Assembly: GCA_050945895.1 (NCBI GenBank)
Contig: JBMNTU010000009.1
Location: 1 to 34,893, forward strand
Length of the DNA: 34,893 nt
Origin: JBMNTU01 sp050945895
GTDB lineage: Bacteria > Bacillota > Clostridia > Christensenellales > Christensenellaceae
Direction: 5' to 3'
Shown here one piece after another: positions 1-7,163 of the stretch. How positions within the stretch are numbered: the stretch's first letter is position 1; the number at the start of each line of letters is the position of its first letter. A program made the position numbers and the translations under genes. Under the pieces are notes generated by a model. That model worked only from the letters and a program-made list of their open reading frames with translations, ran no database searches and was not told the DNA's origin.

Positions 1-48
1 GTGCCCCCTTCCACAACGGAATTCTTAATTAACTTCGGTGATTGAGGG

Positions 49-105
49 TGCTGTATATTTTCGTGACCAAACGCTGTACTTTTCAGTTGACAAACACAGC
101 TTAAC
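49..105. repeat. IS21-like terminal repeat, left edge
   Basis: Two copies of a GCTGTA(C/T)-TTTT unit flank a GTGACC core at 49-92, ending in CAGTTGACA (84-92). The reverse complement of 34774-34816 matches it: GTGACCA, GCTGTA, TTTT and ACAAA blocks line up at the same spacing, about 27 of 36 bases after the shared TGCTGTAT. Short repeated units at a terminus with TG/CA tips are typical of IS21-family insertion sequences. Polarity is ambiguous: the tip may be TGTCAACTG (element running left out of the window) or TGCTGTAT (element running right). The family name is an inference. Confidence 0.5.
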
Positions 106-122
106 CGCCCAATATCCATGAA

Positions 123-245
123 TCATTTGTTAGGTCGCACAGTGGTCACTTCTGGTTGTTCTTGTGAAATCACTTCCATTTTACCTAATGCCCTTCTATT
201 CGTCAAGTCATAAACAACCAGCGCTTCAAACTGGTCATGTTTTTA
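123..245 (-). pseudogene. C-terminal coding remnant of unknown protein
   Basis: On the minus strand a reading frame runs from about 239 down to a TGA at 123-125 and encodes roughly 38 residues (HDQFEALVVYDLTNRRALGK, then a tail ending in RPNK). The frame is closed upstream by an in-frame TAA near 243-245 and has no plausible start. The residue pattern (a beta-strand-like FEALVVYDL followed by a charged tail) looks like a real protein C-terminus rather than chance. Its position just inside the IS-like repeat suggests a transposase tail or a gene cut by rearrangement. I do not recognise the family. Confidence 0.35.
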
Positions 246-247
246 TC

Positions 248-276
248 TTGGTAAATACCGTACAAGGTGCTATAAT
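248..276 (+). promoter_or_regulatory. Extended -10 promoter for the PseG-like gene
   Basis: TTGGTA (248-253), a 17-bp spacer, then TGC-TATAAT (TG at 268-269, hexamer 271-276) make a full extended -10 sigma-A promoter. The expected transcription start is about 283, which is the A of the start codon, so the transcript would be leaderless. Confidence 0.6.
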
Positions 277-282
277 CCTATT

Positions 283-1287
283 ATGATTGGAATCAGAGTG
301 GATGGCAACAAGAAAATCGGTACCGGCCATGTTATGCGCTGTCTTTCCATTGCGGAGGCATTGCGCGGCAGGGGGCATGCTCCCGTGTTTATATCGGTCG
401 ATAAAAACGGCCTGCCAGAGCAGCAAGGCTTCCGTTGTATCCACATAGACGGTGTTTATAGCAGCCTTGTAAACGAACAGCTCCTTCCCCTGCTGCGCCG
501 GGAAAATATCCATACGCTCCTTGTGGATACCTATTTTGCGGACGCAGCCTATTACAAACGCCTGCCGGAAGATATTCAAACTGCCTGTATTTTCGATTTT
601 GGAAATGCATGCCTGCCTGTCGACCTGCTTATAAATTATAATATCAGCTATGCAAATTACCAATATCCCTCGGATATAAAAACGCTGCTTGGACTTGCAT
701 ATGTGCCGCTCCGGCAGGAATTTTCGCTGCCGCAGCCGCCGCGCCAGTTCGAGCGCGTCCGTTCTTTGCTCATTACAACCGGCGGCACCGATCCGCTGAA
801 TATTACGTCCGCAATCATCCGCTTGCTGCGCGCTATGCCTGCGTTTGACTCCGTGACGCTCCAGGTCGTCATCGGCGGGCTGAACATCCATAAAAACGAA
901 GTCCGCGAAACTGCGGCGCATGCCAAAAACGTAATTTGCCACGAAAATATACGTATGATGTCCAACCTTATGCAAGATTGTGACATTGCCATATCCGCGG
1001 GCGGCTCTACCGTATACGAGCTGTGTGCCTGCGGCATCCCCAGCATTGTTTTCAGCTTTGTAGACAACCAGGACGATATGGTCCGCGCAATGGCAGATGC
1101 GGGTATTATGCTCCTTGCGGGAAATTATCGCCTAAACCCGGAACAGTGCCTGAGCGGCATGGCCAAGCATGCAAAGATCCTGCTGGAAGACGCCCGGCTG
1201 CGCGAGTCGCTCTCAGATAAGGGCCGCGCGCTTGTGGACGGGCAGGGCGCAGGGCGCATTGCAAATGCGCTTTTATGCCTGAAATAA
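283..1287 (+). CDS. pseG: PseG-like UDP-sugar hydrolase (334 aa)
   Basis: Resembles PseG, the cytoplasmic UDP-2,4-diacetamido-2,4,6-trideoxy-beta-L-altropyranose hydrolase of pseudaminic acid synthesis, a MurG-like GT-B-fold enzyme that releases UDP. Visible motifs are the N-terminal IRVDGNKKIGTGHVMRCL stretch with its conserved Gly-Thr-Gly-His (His is the expected catalytic residue), a mid-protein TTGGTDP loop, and a C-terminal SAGGSTVYELCACGIPSI nucleotide-binding stretch. Length is normal for the family. The start at 283 puts the family's usual N-terminus in place, but there is no Shine-Dalgarno sequence, consistent with a leaderless mRNA. No other pse genes are present here, so the sugar could equally be a related one for spore coat or surface glycans. 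A flagellin lies 15 kb away and could be a glycosylation target; that is inference. Confidence 0.8.
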   Translation: MIGIRVDGNKKIGTGHVMRCLSIAEALRGRGHAPVFISVDKNGLPEQQGFRCIHIDGVYSSLVNEQLLPLLRRENIHTLLVDTYFADAAYYKRLPEDIQTACIFDFGNACLPVDLLINYNISYANYQYPSDIKTLLGLAYVPLRQEFSLPQPPRQFERVRSLLITTGGTDPLNITSAIIRLLRAMPAFDSVTLQVVIGGLNIHKNEVRETAAHAKNVICHENIRMMSNLMQDCDIAISAGGSTVYELCACGIPSIVFSFVDNQDDMVRAMADAGIMLLAGNYRLNPEQCLSGMAKHAKILLEDARLRESLSDKGRALVDGQGAGRIANALLCLK

Positions 1288-1332
1288 TTCCTTGGCCTTT
1301 TTTATTTTCGGTAGGCATACCCGCCAAAAATG

Positions 1333-1341
1333 TGCTACAAT
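1333..1341 (+). promoter_or_regulatory. Extended -10 element before gcvT
   Basis: TGTGC-TACAAT (TG at 1333-1334, hexamer 1336-1341) fits an extended -10. No good -35 lies 16-18 bp upstream. It would start transcription near 1348, leaving a leader of only about 33 nt before gcvT. Confidence 0.4.
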
Positions 1342-1380
1342 AATGTACACCTTATCCAATTCATTATGGAGAATATACGC

Positions 1381-2451
1381 ATGGAAAAGAAAACTGCCCT
1401 GTTCGATGTACATACCGCGCTAAACGGCCGCATGGTCGATTTTGCGGGATACCTGCTGCCCATACAATACGAAAGTATTTTGGCGGAGCACAACGCCACC
1501 CGGCAATCCGCCGGAATTTTTGACGTTTCCCATATGGGCGAGCTTGTTTTAAGCGGCACAGACGCACTTGCCACCCTCCAAAACCTGCTGACGCGGGACA
1601 TATCCGGCCTGGCGGCGGGCAAAATCGCTTATAGCCCTCTCTGCAATGAAGACGGCGGCGTAATAGATGACGTATTGGTCTATAAACTTGCGGATGGCCG
1701 GTTTTTGCTGGTCGTCAATGCAGCAAATATGGAAAAAGACGCCGACTGGGTGAACAGCCACCTCACCGGCAATACGAAAATGGAAAATATCTCGTGCAAT
1801 GTATCTCAGATTGCATTACAGGGGCCAAAGTCTGCCGCCATACTCCGAAAGTTTACCAATGGCATACCCGATAAGTATTATACGTTTATCGAGAACGCTG
1901 TTATAGACGGCAAAAGCGCGCTTATTTCGCGCACCGGTTATACCGGCGAGGACGGCTTTGAAATTTACCTCAAAAACGAAGACGCCCCTGGTATTTTTAT
2001 GGCGCTTAAAAATGCCGGGGCCACACCTTGCGGCCTGGGTGCGCGCGATACGCTCCGGCTGGAGGCAGCCATGCCCCTTTACGGACACGAAATGGATGAA
2101 ACCGTCCCTCCTTACGAGGCGAATATCGGTTATTTTGTAAACGCAGACAAGAAGGATTTTATTGGCAAAAATGCGCTGCTGCAAAAAAAAGACGACGCGC
2201 ATAAGCTGGTCGGCCTCAAGATACTGGACCGCGGCATTGCCCGGCCGGAAGCAGAAGTCATGCACAACGGCAAGCCGATCGGCACCATTACCTCGGGCAC
2301 GCAATCACCCACTTTGGGCTACCCCATTGCGCTTGCCAGGGTCGCCCCGCCCTTTCCGCAGCCCGGCGATGTTCTGGCCGTTTCCCAGCGGGGGCGCGAG
2401 CTTCGGGCAGAGGTTGTTCCGCTTCCGTTTTATAAGCGGAAGTCCGACTAA
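1381..2451 (+). CDS. gcvT: Aminomethyltransferase, glycine cleavage T protein (356 aa)
   Basis: T protein of the glycine cleavage system: it takes the aminomethyl group from lipoylated GcvH, releases ammonia and makes 5,10-methylene-tetrahydrofolate. The family hallmarks are clear: MVDFAGYLLPIQY near the N-terminus, AGIFDVSHMGE, GKIAYSPLCNEDGGVIDD with the folate-contacting acidic residues, SRTGYTGEDGFEIYL, and LGARDTLRLEAAMPLYGHE. A longer reading from 1330 is possible, but GGAG at 1368-1371 sits about 9 nt before the ATG at 1381, and that start gives the normal N-terminus. It leads gcvT-gcvH-gcvPA-gcvPB, 64 nt ahead of gcvH. No glycine riboswitch fits in the short leader. Confidence 0.95.
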   Translation: MEKKTALFDVHTALNGRMVDFAGYLLPIQYESILAEHNATRQSAGIFDVSHMGELVLSGTDALATLQNLLTRDISGLAAGKIAYSPLCNEDGGVIDDVLVYKLADGRFLLVVNAANMEKDADWVNSHLTGNTKMENISCNVSQIALQGPKSAAILRKFTNGIPDKYYTFIENAVIDGKSALISRTGYTGEDGFEIYLKNEDAPGIFMALKNAGATPCGLGARDTLRLEAAMPLYGHEMDETVPPYEANIGYFVNADKKDFIGKNALLQKKDDAHKLVGLKILDRGIARPEAEVMHNGKPIGTITSGTQSPTLGYPIALARVAPPFPQPGDVLAVSQRGRELRAEVVPLPFYKRKSD

Positions 2452-2521
2452 CGTTTCATTTTCTGTTTATTATGACGGATTCCCAATCCAAAATTCAATT
2501 TAATATTCGGAGGACATGATG

Positions 2522-2905
2522 ATGAATATTCCTAAAAACCTGATGTACACAAAATCACACGAATGGATCGATATGACAGGCAAAACCGCCCTTGTAGGCA
2601 TTACCGATTATGCTCAGGATTCTCTGGGCGATATCGTCTATGTCAACCTGCCGCATGTGAAGGATACGTTTGCCTGCGGCGAAGTGTTTGCCGATATCGA
2701 ATCCGTCAAAGCCTCTTCCGACATCTTTTCGCCGGTGGAAGGCATTGTTAAAAGGGTCAACGAAATGCTGGAAGACGCTCCCGAGGCCATCAACGAGGAT
2801 GCGTACGAAGCCTGGCTTGTGGAATTTTCGGAAGTAACAAACCACGACGAGCTTTTGACGGCCGACGAATACGAAGCCTTCCTTGAAGAGGAGGCCGGTG
2901 CGTGA
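2522..2905 (+). CDS. gcvH: Glycine cleavage H protein (127 aa)
   Basis: Lipoyl carrier that shuttles the methylamine group between the P and T proteins. The lipoylation site is Lys63 in IESVKASSDIFSP, and the surrounding YTKSHEW, GITDYAQDSLGDIVYV and INEDAYEAWL segments are classic GcvH. Three ATG codons occur in a row in frame (2516, 2519, 2522); GGAGGA at 2509-2514 is best spaced (7 nt) for 2522. The gene overlaps gcvPA by 4 nt (GTGA), so translation is probably coupled. No lipoate ligase or dihydrolipoamide dehydrogenase is encoded in this window, so lipoylation and the L protein must come from elsewhere. Confidence 0.96.
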   Translation: MNIPKNLMYTKSHEWIDMTGKTALVGITDYAQDSLGDIVYVNLPHVKDTFACGEVFADIESVKASSDIFSPVEGIVKRVNEMLEDAPEAINEDAYEAWLVEFSEVTNHDELLTADEYEAFLEEEAGA

Positions 2906-4221
2906 TCTCGTATATTCCAAACACCAAGGATGAACGGCAGCAAATGCTTTCTTCCATTGGCTGCGCATCTATGGAAGACTTGCTTGACCATATTCCAGAA
3001 GAAGTCCGCCAGCAGGGCCCCGGCCCCTTACAGGGCTGCGCAGATGAGTATGCGCTTCTTTGCCACGCGCGGTCCCTTTCCCAAAAAAACCGTGCCTACC
3101 CGACGGTGCTTCGTGGTGCGGGCGCTTACCGGCATTTTATTCCCCCTGTTGTCCGGCGGCTTTCTTCGCGCGGGGAATTTGTTACCGCCTACACCCCTTA
3201 CCAGCCGGAAATGAGCCAGGGGATACTGCAGGCTATTTTTGAATTCCAAACCATGATCTGTGAGCTGACGGGGCTGGAGGCGTCCAACGCCTCCGTATAC
3301 GACGGCGCTACCGCCGCTGCCGAAAGCCTGCTGATGTTTAGGGAAAGAGGCCGGGGCAAAGCGCTCGTCTCTTCCGCCATAAATCCCGGCACGCTTGCCG
3401 TTATACGGACATATCTAACCGCCGCCGACATGGATTTTGCGCTTGTTCCGCAAAAGGACGGTAAAACCGACATGGCGGCACTGGCGGAAATGCTGGACGA
3501 CAATACCGCCTGTGTGCTGACCAGCCAGTTGAGCTATACAGGCCAAATAGAGGACGCTATGGAGGCCTGCCGCTTGGCGCACGATGCGGGCGCAAAATAC
3601 ATTATGGACATTAACCCCATTGCCGCGACGGTGCTGGCCAGCGCGGGCGAAATGGGCGCCGACGCCGCCGTGGGCGAAGGACAGCCGCTTGGTCTGCCGC
3701 TTTCCTTCGGCGGGCCATATCTTGGTTTTATGGCAACCACCACCAAAAACGCGCGCAAGCTTCCCGGGCGTATCGTCGGCCAGACGACCGATACGGAGGG
3801 CCGGCGCGCTTTTGTGCTGACGCTTCAGGCACGCGAGCAGCATATCAAACGGGAGCGGGCGGGCAGCAATATCTGTTCCAACCAGGCGCTTTGCGCGCTT
3901 ACCGCCAGTATCTACATGGGCGCGCTCGGCAGGCAGGGCCTTGTTGAAGTTGCCCAAAGCTGCTACAAAAACGCCCACTATTTCGCACAGGAGCTGTGCA
4001 GCATAGCCGGAGTAACGCTGCGCTATACCGGCGATTTTTTCCATGAATTCGTTACGCAGTCAGATACTGATTCCAACATTATTTTATCTGCGCTGGATGC
4101 ACAGGGCATTTTAGGCGGGCTGCCGCTAAACGAGCGCGACATCCTGTGGTGCACGACAGAGCTCAATACAAAAGACGAGCTCGACAAGGCCATTGCAATT
4201 ATAAAGGAGGCGGTAAAATGA
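2902..4221 (+). CDS. gcvPA: Glycine decarboxylase subunit 1 (439 aa)
   Basis: N-terminal half of the split, PLP-dependent glycine decarboxylase (P protein). Family features are MISYIPNTKDERQQML at the start, the FHHxIPP-like YRHFIPPVVRRL segment, TPYQPEMSQGILQAIFEFQTM, and SNICSNQALCALTASIYM near residues 320-340. This subunit lacks the PLP lysine, as expected. It starts at a GTG (2902) that overlaps the gcvH stop, with GAGGAGG just upstream inside gcvH. It ends by overlapping gcvPB in an ATGA, so gcvH, gcvPA and gcvPB are translationally linked. The two-subunit form is typical of Bacillota, while many Proteobacteria have a single fused chain. Confidence 0.95.
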   Translation: MISYIPNTKDERQQMLSSIGCASMEDLLDHIPEEVRQQGPGPLQGCADEYALLCHARSLSQKNRAYPTVLRGAGAYRHFIPPVVRRLSSRGEFVTAYTPYQPEMSQGILQAIFEFQTMICELTGLEASNASVYDGATAAAESLLMFRERGRGKALVSSAINPGTLAVIRTYLTAADMDFALVPQKDGKTDMAALAEMLDDNTACVLTSQLSYTGQIEDAMEACRLAHDAGAKYIMDINPIAATVLASAGEMGADAAVGEGQPLGLPLSFGGPYLGFMATTTKNARKLPGRIVGQTTDTEGRRAFVLTLQAREQHIKRERAGSNICSNQALCALTASIYMGALGRQGLVEVAQSCYKNAHYFAQELCSIAGVTLRYTGDFFHEFVTQSDTDSNIILSALDAQGILGGLPLNERDILWCTTELNTKDELDKAIAIIKEAVK

Positions 4222-5654
4222 AGCTTATTTTCGAAAAAAGCCGTTCCGGAAGAAAATGCACCACGCCGCCTGCTTCCGGTGTAGACACAAAATTTAGCCT
4301 GCCCGAAAAATTTCATAGAAAACAACCGGCCCGCTTGCCCGAAGTTGCGGAGGTAGACCTGGTCCGCCATTATATGGGGCTTTCCCGGCGCGCCTACGGT
4401 GTCGATAATCTTTTTTATCCGCTGGGCTCGTGTACGATGAAATACAACCCTGCCGTAAACGAGGAAATCGCGGCATTGCCGGGCTTTTCGGATATCCATC
4501 CGCTTCAGCCGGAAGAAACTGCACAGGGCTGCCTGCAGGTGATGTACGACCTGGAGCGAATGCTGTGCGAAATTACCGGTATGGACGCATGCAGCCTGCA
4601 ATGCGCAGCCGGAGCGCAGGGCGAGTGGCTGGGGCTCAACCTTATTAAGGCATACCACCAAGACCGTGGTAACAGCGAGCGAACGAATATCATCGTTCCC
4701 GATTCGGCGCACGGAACCAACCCCGCCAGCGCTTCGATGGCCGGGTTTAACGTTATCAATATTGCATCCAATCCAGACGGCACCGTCAATCTCGACGCAT
4801 TGCGCCAGGCTGCCGACAGGCAAACCGCTGCGCTTATGCTCACAAACCCAAACACGCTTGGGCTATTTGAAAAGGATATTACCGAAATCTCCAAAATCGT
4901 GCATGACGCAGGCGGACTGCTCTACTACGACGGAGCCAACCTCAATGCGGTCATGGGTATTTGCCGCCCGGGCGACATGGGCTTCGATGTAATTCACCTG
5001 AATTTGCATAAAACGTTTTCCACCCCGCATGGCGGCGGCGGGCCGGGCAGCGGGCCGGTGGGCGTAAAAAGCTTTCTGGCAGATTTCCTGCCCGTTCCCA
5101 TTGTGCAAAAAAACGATCATTCGTATGGGCTTAATTTCGATCGCCCAAAAAGCATCGGAAAAACCAAAAACTTTTATGGCAATTTCCTTGTATTCCTTAA
5201 GGCATATTCCTATATTTACGCTTTGGGCGGAAAAGGCCTGCGCGAAGCCTCCGAAAATGCAGTTTTGAACGCGAATTATATGCTGCGGGCGCTGGAGAAG
5301 TATTCCGACCTAAAGTACGCCGCCCCATGCATGCACGAATTTGTCCTGTCGCTGGAAACGCTCAAAAACAAAACGGGTGTAACGGCGGCAGATGTAGCAA
5401 AAGCGCTGATGGACCGCGGCATCCACCCGCCCACTATGTACTTCCCGCTTATCGTGCACGAAGCGCTGATGGTTGAACCGACGGAAACGGAAAGTATCGA
5501 TACCCTCAGCGAGGCGATCCATGCATTCGAGGAAATTTTTGAAAAGGCCTACAGCGACCCGGATTCGTTGAAGGCCGCCCCGGTGGCCATGCAGGTCCGC
5601 CGGGTAGACGAAGTACAAGCCGCCCGAAAGCCAGTGCTTCGCGCCGAGCTGTAA
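4218..5654 (+). CDS. gcvPB: Glycine decarboxylase subunit 2 (478 aa)
   Basis: C-terminal, PLP-binding half of glycine decarboxylase. The pyridoxal phosphate lysine is about Lys265 in HLNLHKTFSTPHGGGGPGSG, a signature of the family; YPLGSCTMKYNP, AHGTNPASASMAGF and TNPNTLGLFE are also diagnostic. An upstream in-frame ATG at 4146 exists, but AAAGGAGG at 4203-4210 lies 7 nt before the ATG at 4218, which gives the normal N-terminus and a 4-nt ATGA overlap with gcvPA. The C-terminal helix-rich tail is complete. It works with GcvPA as a tetramer and passes methylamine to GcvH. Confidence 0.96.
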   Translation: MKLIFEKSRSGRKCTTPPASGVDTKFSLPEKFHRKQPARLPEVAEVDLVRHYMGLSRRAYGVDNLFYPLGSCTMKYNPAVNEEIAALPGFSDIHPLQPEETAQGCLQVMYDLERMLCEITGMDACSLQCAAGAQGEWLGLNLIKAYHQDRGNSERTNIIVPDSAHGTNPASASMAGFNVINIASNPDGTVNLDALRQAADRQTAALMLTNPNTLGLFEKDITEISKIVHDAGGLLYYDGANLNAVMGICRPGDMGFDVIHLNLHKTFSTPHGGGGPGSGPVGVKSFLADFLPVPIVQKNDHSYGLNFDRPKSIGKTKNFYGNFLVFLKAYSYIYALGGKGLREASENAVLNANYMLRALEKYSDLKYAAPCMHEFVLSLETLKNKTGVTAADVAKALMDRGIHPPTMYFPLIVHEALMVEPTETESIDTLSEAIHAFEEIFEKAYSDPDSLKAAPVAMQVRRVDEVQAARKPVLRAEL

Positions 5655-5682
5655 AAAAAGCTATAGCAAACAGGATTTTACG

Positions 5683-6351
5683 ATGGATTTATTAGAAGCA
5701 ATAAAAGAGCGCCACTCGGTGCGCAGCTATACAGACAAAGCAATCGAAGGGGAAGTTTTAGAGCAGCTCCGGCAGTTTATCGACGAGTGCAACCGGCAAA
5801 GCGGGCTGCATATTCAGTTGTGTCTGAATGAACCGGCAGCATTCTCCGGAATGATGGCGCGCTACGGGCGCTTTACCAATGTACGCAATTATGTTGCACT
5901 GGTGGGCAAAAAAGGCCCCGCGCTAGATGAAACCTGCGGCTACTACGGCGAAAAGATCGTATTGTTTGCCCAGCAACTCGGGCTTCGCACCTGCTGGGTT
6001 GCCGCAAGCTACAGCAAAGGCAAAAGCGCCGCCACCGTCCAGCCGAACGAAAAACTGCTGATGGTCATCTCCATCGGCTATGGAACCAATTCCGGAACTC
6101 CGCGCAAAACAAAGCCTGCCGAAAAATTCTACCAGGCAAACGGCAATGTTCCCGATTGGTTTATAAGCGGCGTACAGGCCGCTATGCTGGCTCCCACAGC
6201 CATGAACCAGCAGAAATTTCATTTTAAGCTGGCCGGAAACCAGGTCGTTGCGCAGCCCGGCACAGGGTTTTACACAAAGGTAGATCTTGGCATCGCCAAA
6301 TATCATTTTGAAGCAGGCGCAGGCCAAGAGGGCTGGGAATGGGCAAAATAG
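5683..6351 (+). CDS. Nitroreductase-family protein (222 aa)
   Basis: Nitroreductase fold, probably of the TM1586-like subfamily that has two half-domains instead of one longer one. It opens with the typical AIKERHSVRSYTDKAI flavin-phosphate region, has a central YGEKIVLFAQQLGLRTCWV segment, and a second half with VQAAMLAPTAMNQQKFHF, the usual nitroreductase substrate-side motif. Expected cofactor is FMN and the protein is cytoplasmic; the substrate is unknown. It lies 28 nt behind gcvPB on the same strand with a modest AGGA ribosome binding site, so it is probably co-transcribed with the glycine cleavage genes. A strong hairpin terminator follows. Whether it serves glycine metabolism is not shown. 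Confidence 0.8.
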   Translation: MDLLEAIKERHSVRSYTDKAIEGEVLEQLRQFIDECNRQSGLHIQLCLNEPAAFSGMMARYGRFTNVRNYVALVGKKGPALDETCGYYGEKIVLFAQQLGLRTCWVAASYSKGKSAATVQPNEKLLMVISIGYGTNSGTPRKTKPAEKFYQANGNVPDWFISGVQAAMLAPTAMNQQKFHFKLAGNQVVAQPGTGFYTKVDLGIAKYHFEAGAGQEGWEWAK

Positions 6352-6373
6352 CTTTGCCTGCATAAAATTACAC

Positions 6374-6411
6374 AAAAAAAGCTTCGCCCAAGCAAAAGGC
6401 GAAGCTTTTTT
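6374..6411. terminator. Bidirectional terminator
   Basis: A-rich arm 6374-6380, GCTTCGCC (6381-6388), a 9-nt loop, GGCGAAGC (6398-6405) and a T-run to 6410. It sits between the convergent nitroreductase and ferredoxin genes and has A/T tracts on both sides, so it can stop both. Confidence 0.92.
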
Positions 6412-6416
6412 GTTTG

Positions 6417-6605
6417 TTATTCTTCTATCTCTATTACGCTTACCGGGCAGCCTTGGGCAGCTTCATTTGCCATTTCCAAATTTCCGGGCGTAACTTCTCC
6501 AATCACTTCGGCAAGCCCGTCCTCCGCCATTGCAAAAACTTCCGGGCATGTTTCTGCACATACCCCGCAGCCAATGCACCCGTCTCTGTCTATCTCTGCT
6601 TTCAT
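6417..6605 (-). CDS. Small 4Fe-4S ferredoxin (62 aa)
   Basis: Soluble electron carrier of the single-cluster ferredoxin type. Cys10, Cys13 and Cys16 in CIGCGVC and Cys52 in QGCPVSVI are positioned to hold one 4Fe-4S cluster. Cys20 (ETCP) is the extra cysteine seen where a second cluster was lost. The mid-region is acidic, as in clostridial and Thermotoga ferredoxins. AAAGGAG lies about 9 nt ahead of the ATG at 6605. It appears to be a single-gene unit, closed by the shared terminator downstream; upstream lies a decayed gene. Redox partners are not indicated by its neighbours, although several flavoproteins are encoded nearby. Confidence 0.9.
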   Translation of the reverse strand: MKAEIDRDGCIGCGVCAETCPEVFAMAEDGLAEVIGEVTPGNLEMANEAAQGCPVSVIEIEE

Positions 6606-6671
6606 TCCATTTGTGCTCCTTTCAAAAAAATCTCTGGCTTTTTAATAATCACCGGCAGCCATAATAAACAA

Positions 6672-6987
6672 CTAAATGACCGGGCTTCCGATTTTTACCA
6701 AATTGAGCATATCGATACAGTGCGGAATAGCAAAGCTTTCGGAAAAATTTCCCGGCATTTATCTATACTCTCTTTCGAATGACAGAAGCTGTTTTTCGCC
6801 CATCGGCGAAGCGCACGCCCCGGCAGGCCATAATGCGCCCATGCCAGCTGTCACGAGCAAATAAAATATCTTCCGCAAAATACACATGGTGCTTTTTTCC
6901 AAACAACCCTGTTGTTTTCCCATACACTGCTTGCGGCGTTCGAGAAAGCCCTTTCCCAACCATTTGGGGTTATATTTCAAAAACCAG
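6672..6987 (-). pseudogene. Decayed class I SAM methyltransferase C-terminus
   Basis: Three minus-strand pieces spell out the conserved C-terminus of a family of class I SAM-dependent methyltransferases. First is LKYNPKWLGKGFLERR (about 6980-6930). A one-base shift then gives HHVYFAEDILFARDSWHGRI and MACRGV (about 6880-6815). A shift back gives ASPMGEKQLLSFEREYR (to 6762), followed by a TAA stop and the in-frame tail NFSESFAIPHCIDMLNLVKI (to about 6690). Intact relatives read roughly SWHGRxKACRGxGASL...FxREH...PESFxxxH. At least two frameshifts and one stop show the gene is dead. The AdoMet-binding N-terminal domain was not found upstream. The assignment rests on recalled family motifs. Confidence 0.65.
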
Positions 6988-7163
6988 CCGTTCGCTCATT
7001 TGTGCAATATTGCTCTCTTTGGAAAGCCAGCTCATATACAGTATCAGAAAATGCCCCCAGTTTAAAATTTGATTTATAGAAACTTTGGGGGTAAATATTG
7101 CGAAACCGGGCATATTATTTCGACGCCTATCCCCAGTCAAAGTGCCGGCCCCCGTCAATCCGT
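6988..7163. other. Non-coding stretch between pseudogene and sortase
   Basis: No supported gene, hairpin terminator or promoter was seen here. It may contain further unrecognisable parts of the decayed methyltransferase. No clear terminator follows the sortase gene. Confidence 0.4.

Noticed and set aside
1288..1380. Glycine riboswitch ahead of gcvT
   Set aside because: The gap to pseG is only about 93 nt and shows none of the aptamer's conserved helices.
6759..6980. A 73-residue protein with a signal-peptide-like segment ending in ACASP
   Set aside because: The neighbouring frames and the sequence after its stop match pieces of one methyltransferase C-terminus, so the hydrophobic stretch is a frameshift artefact.
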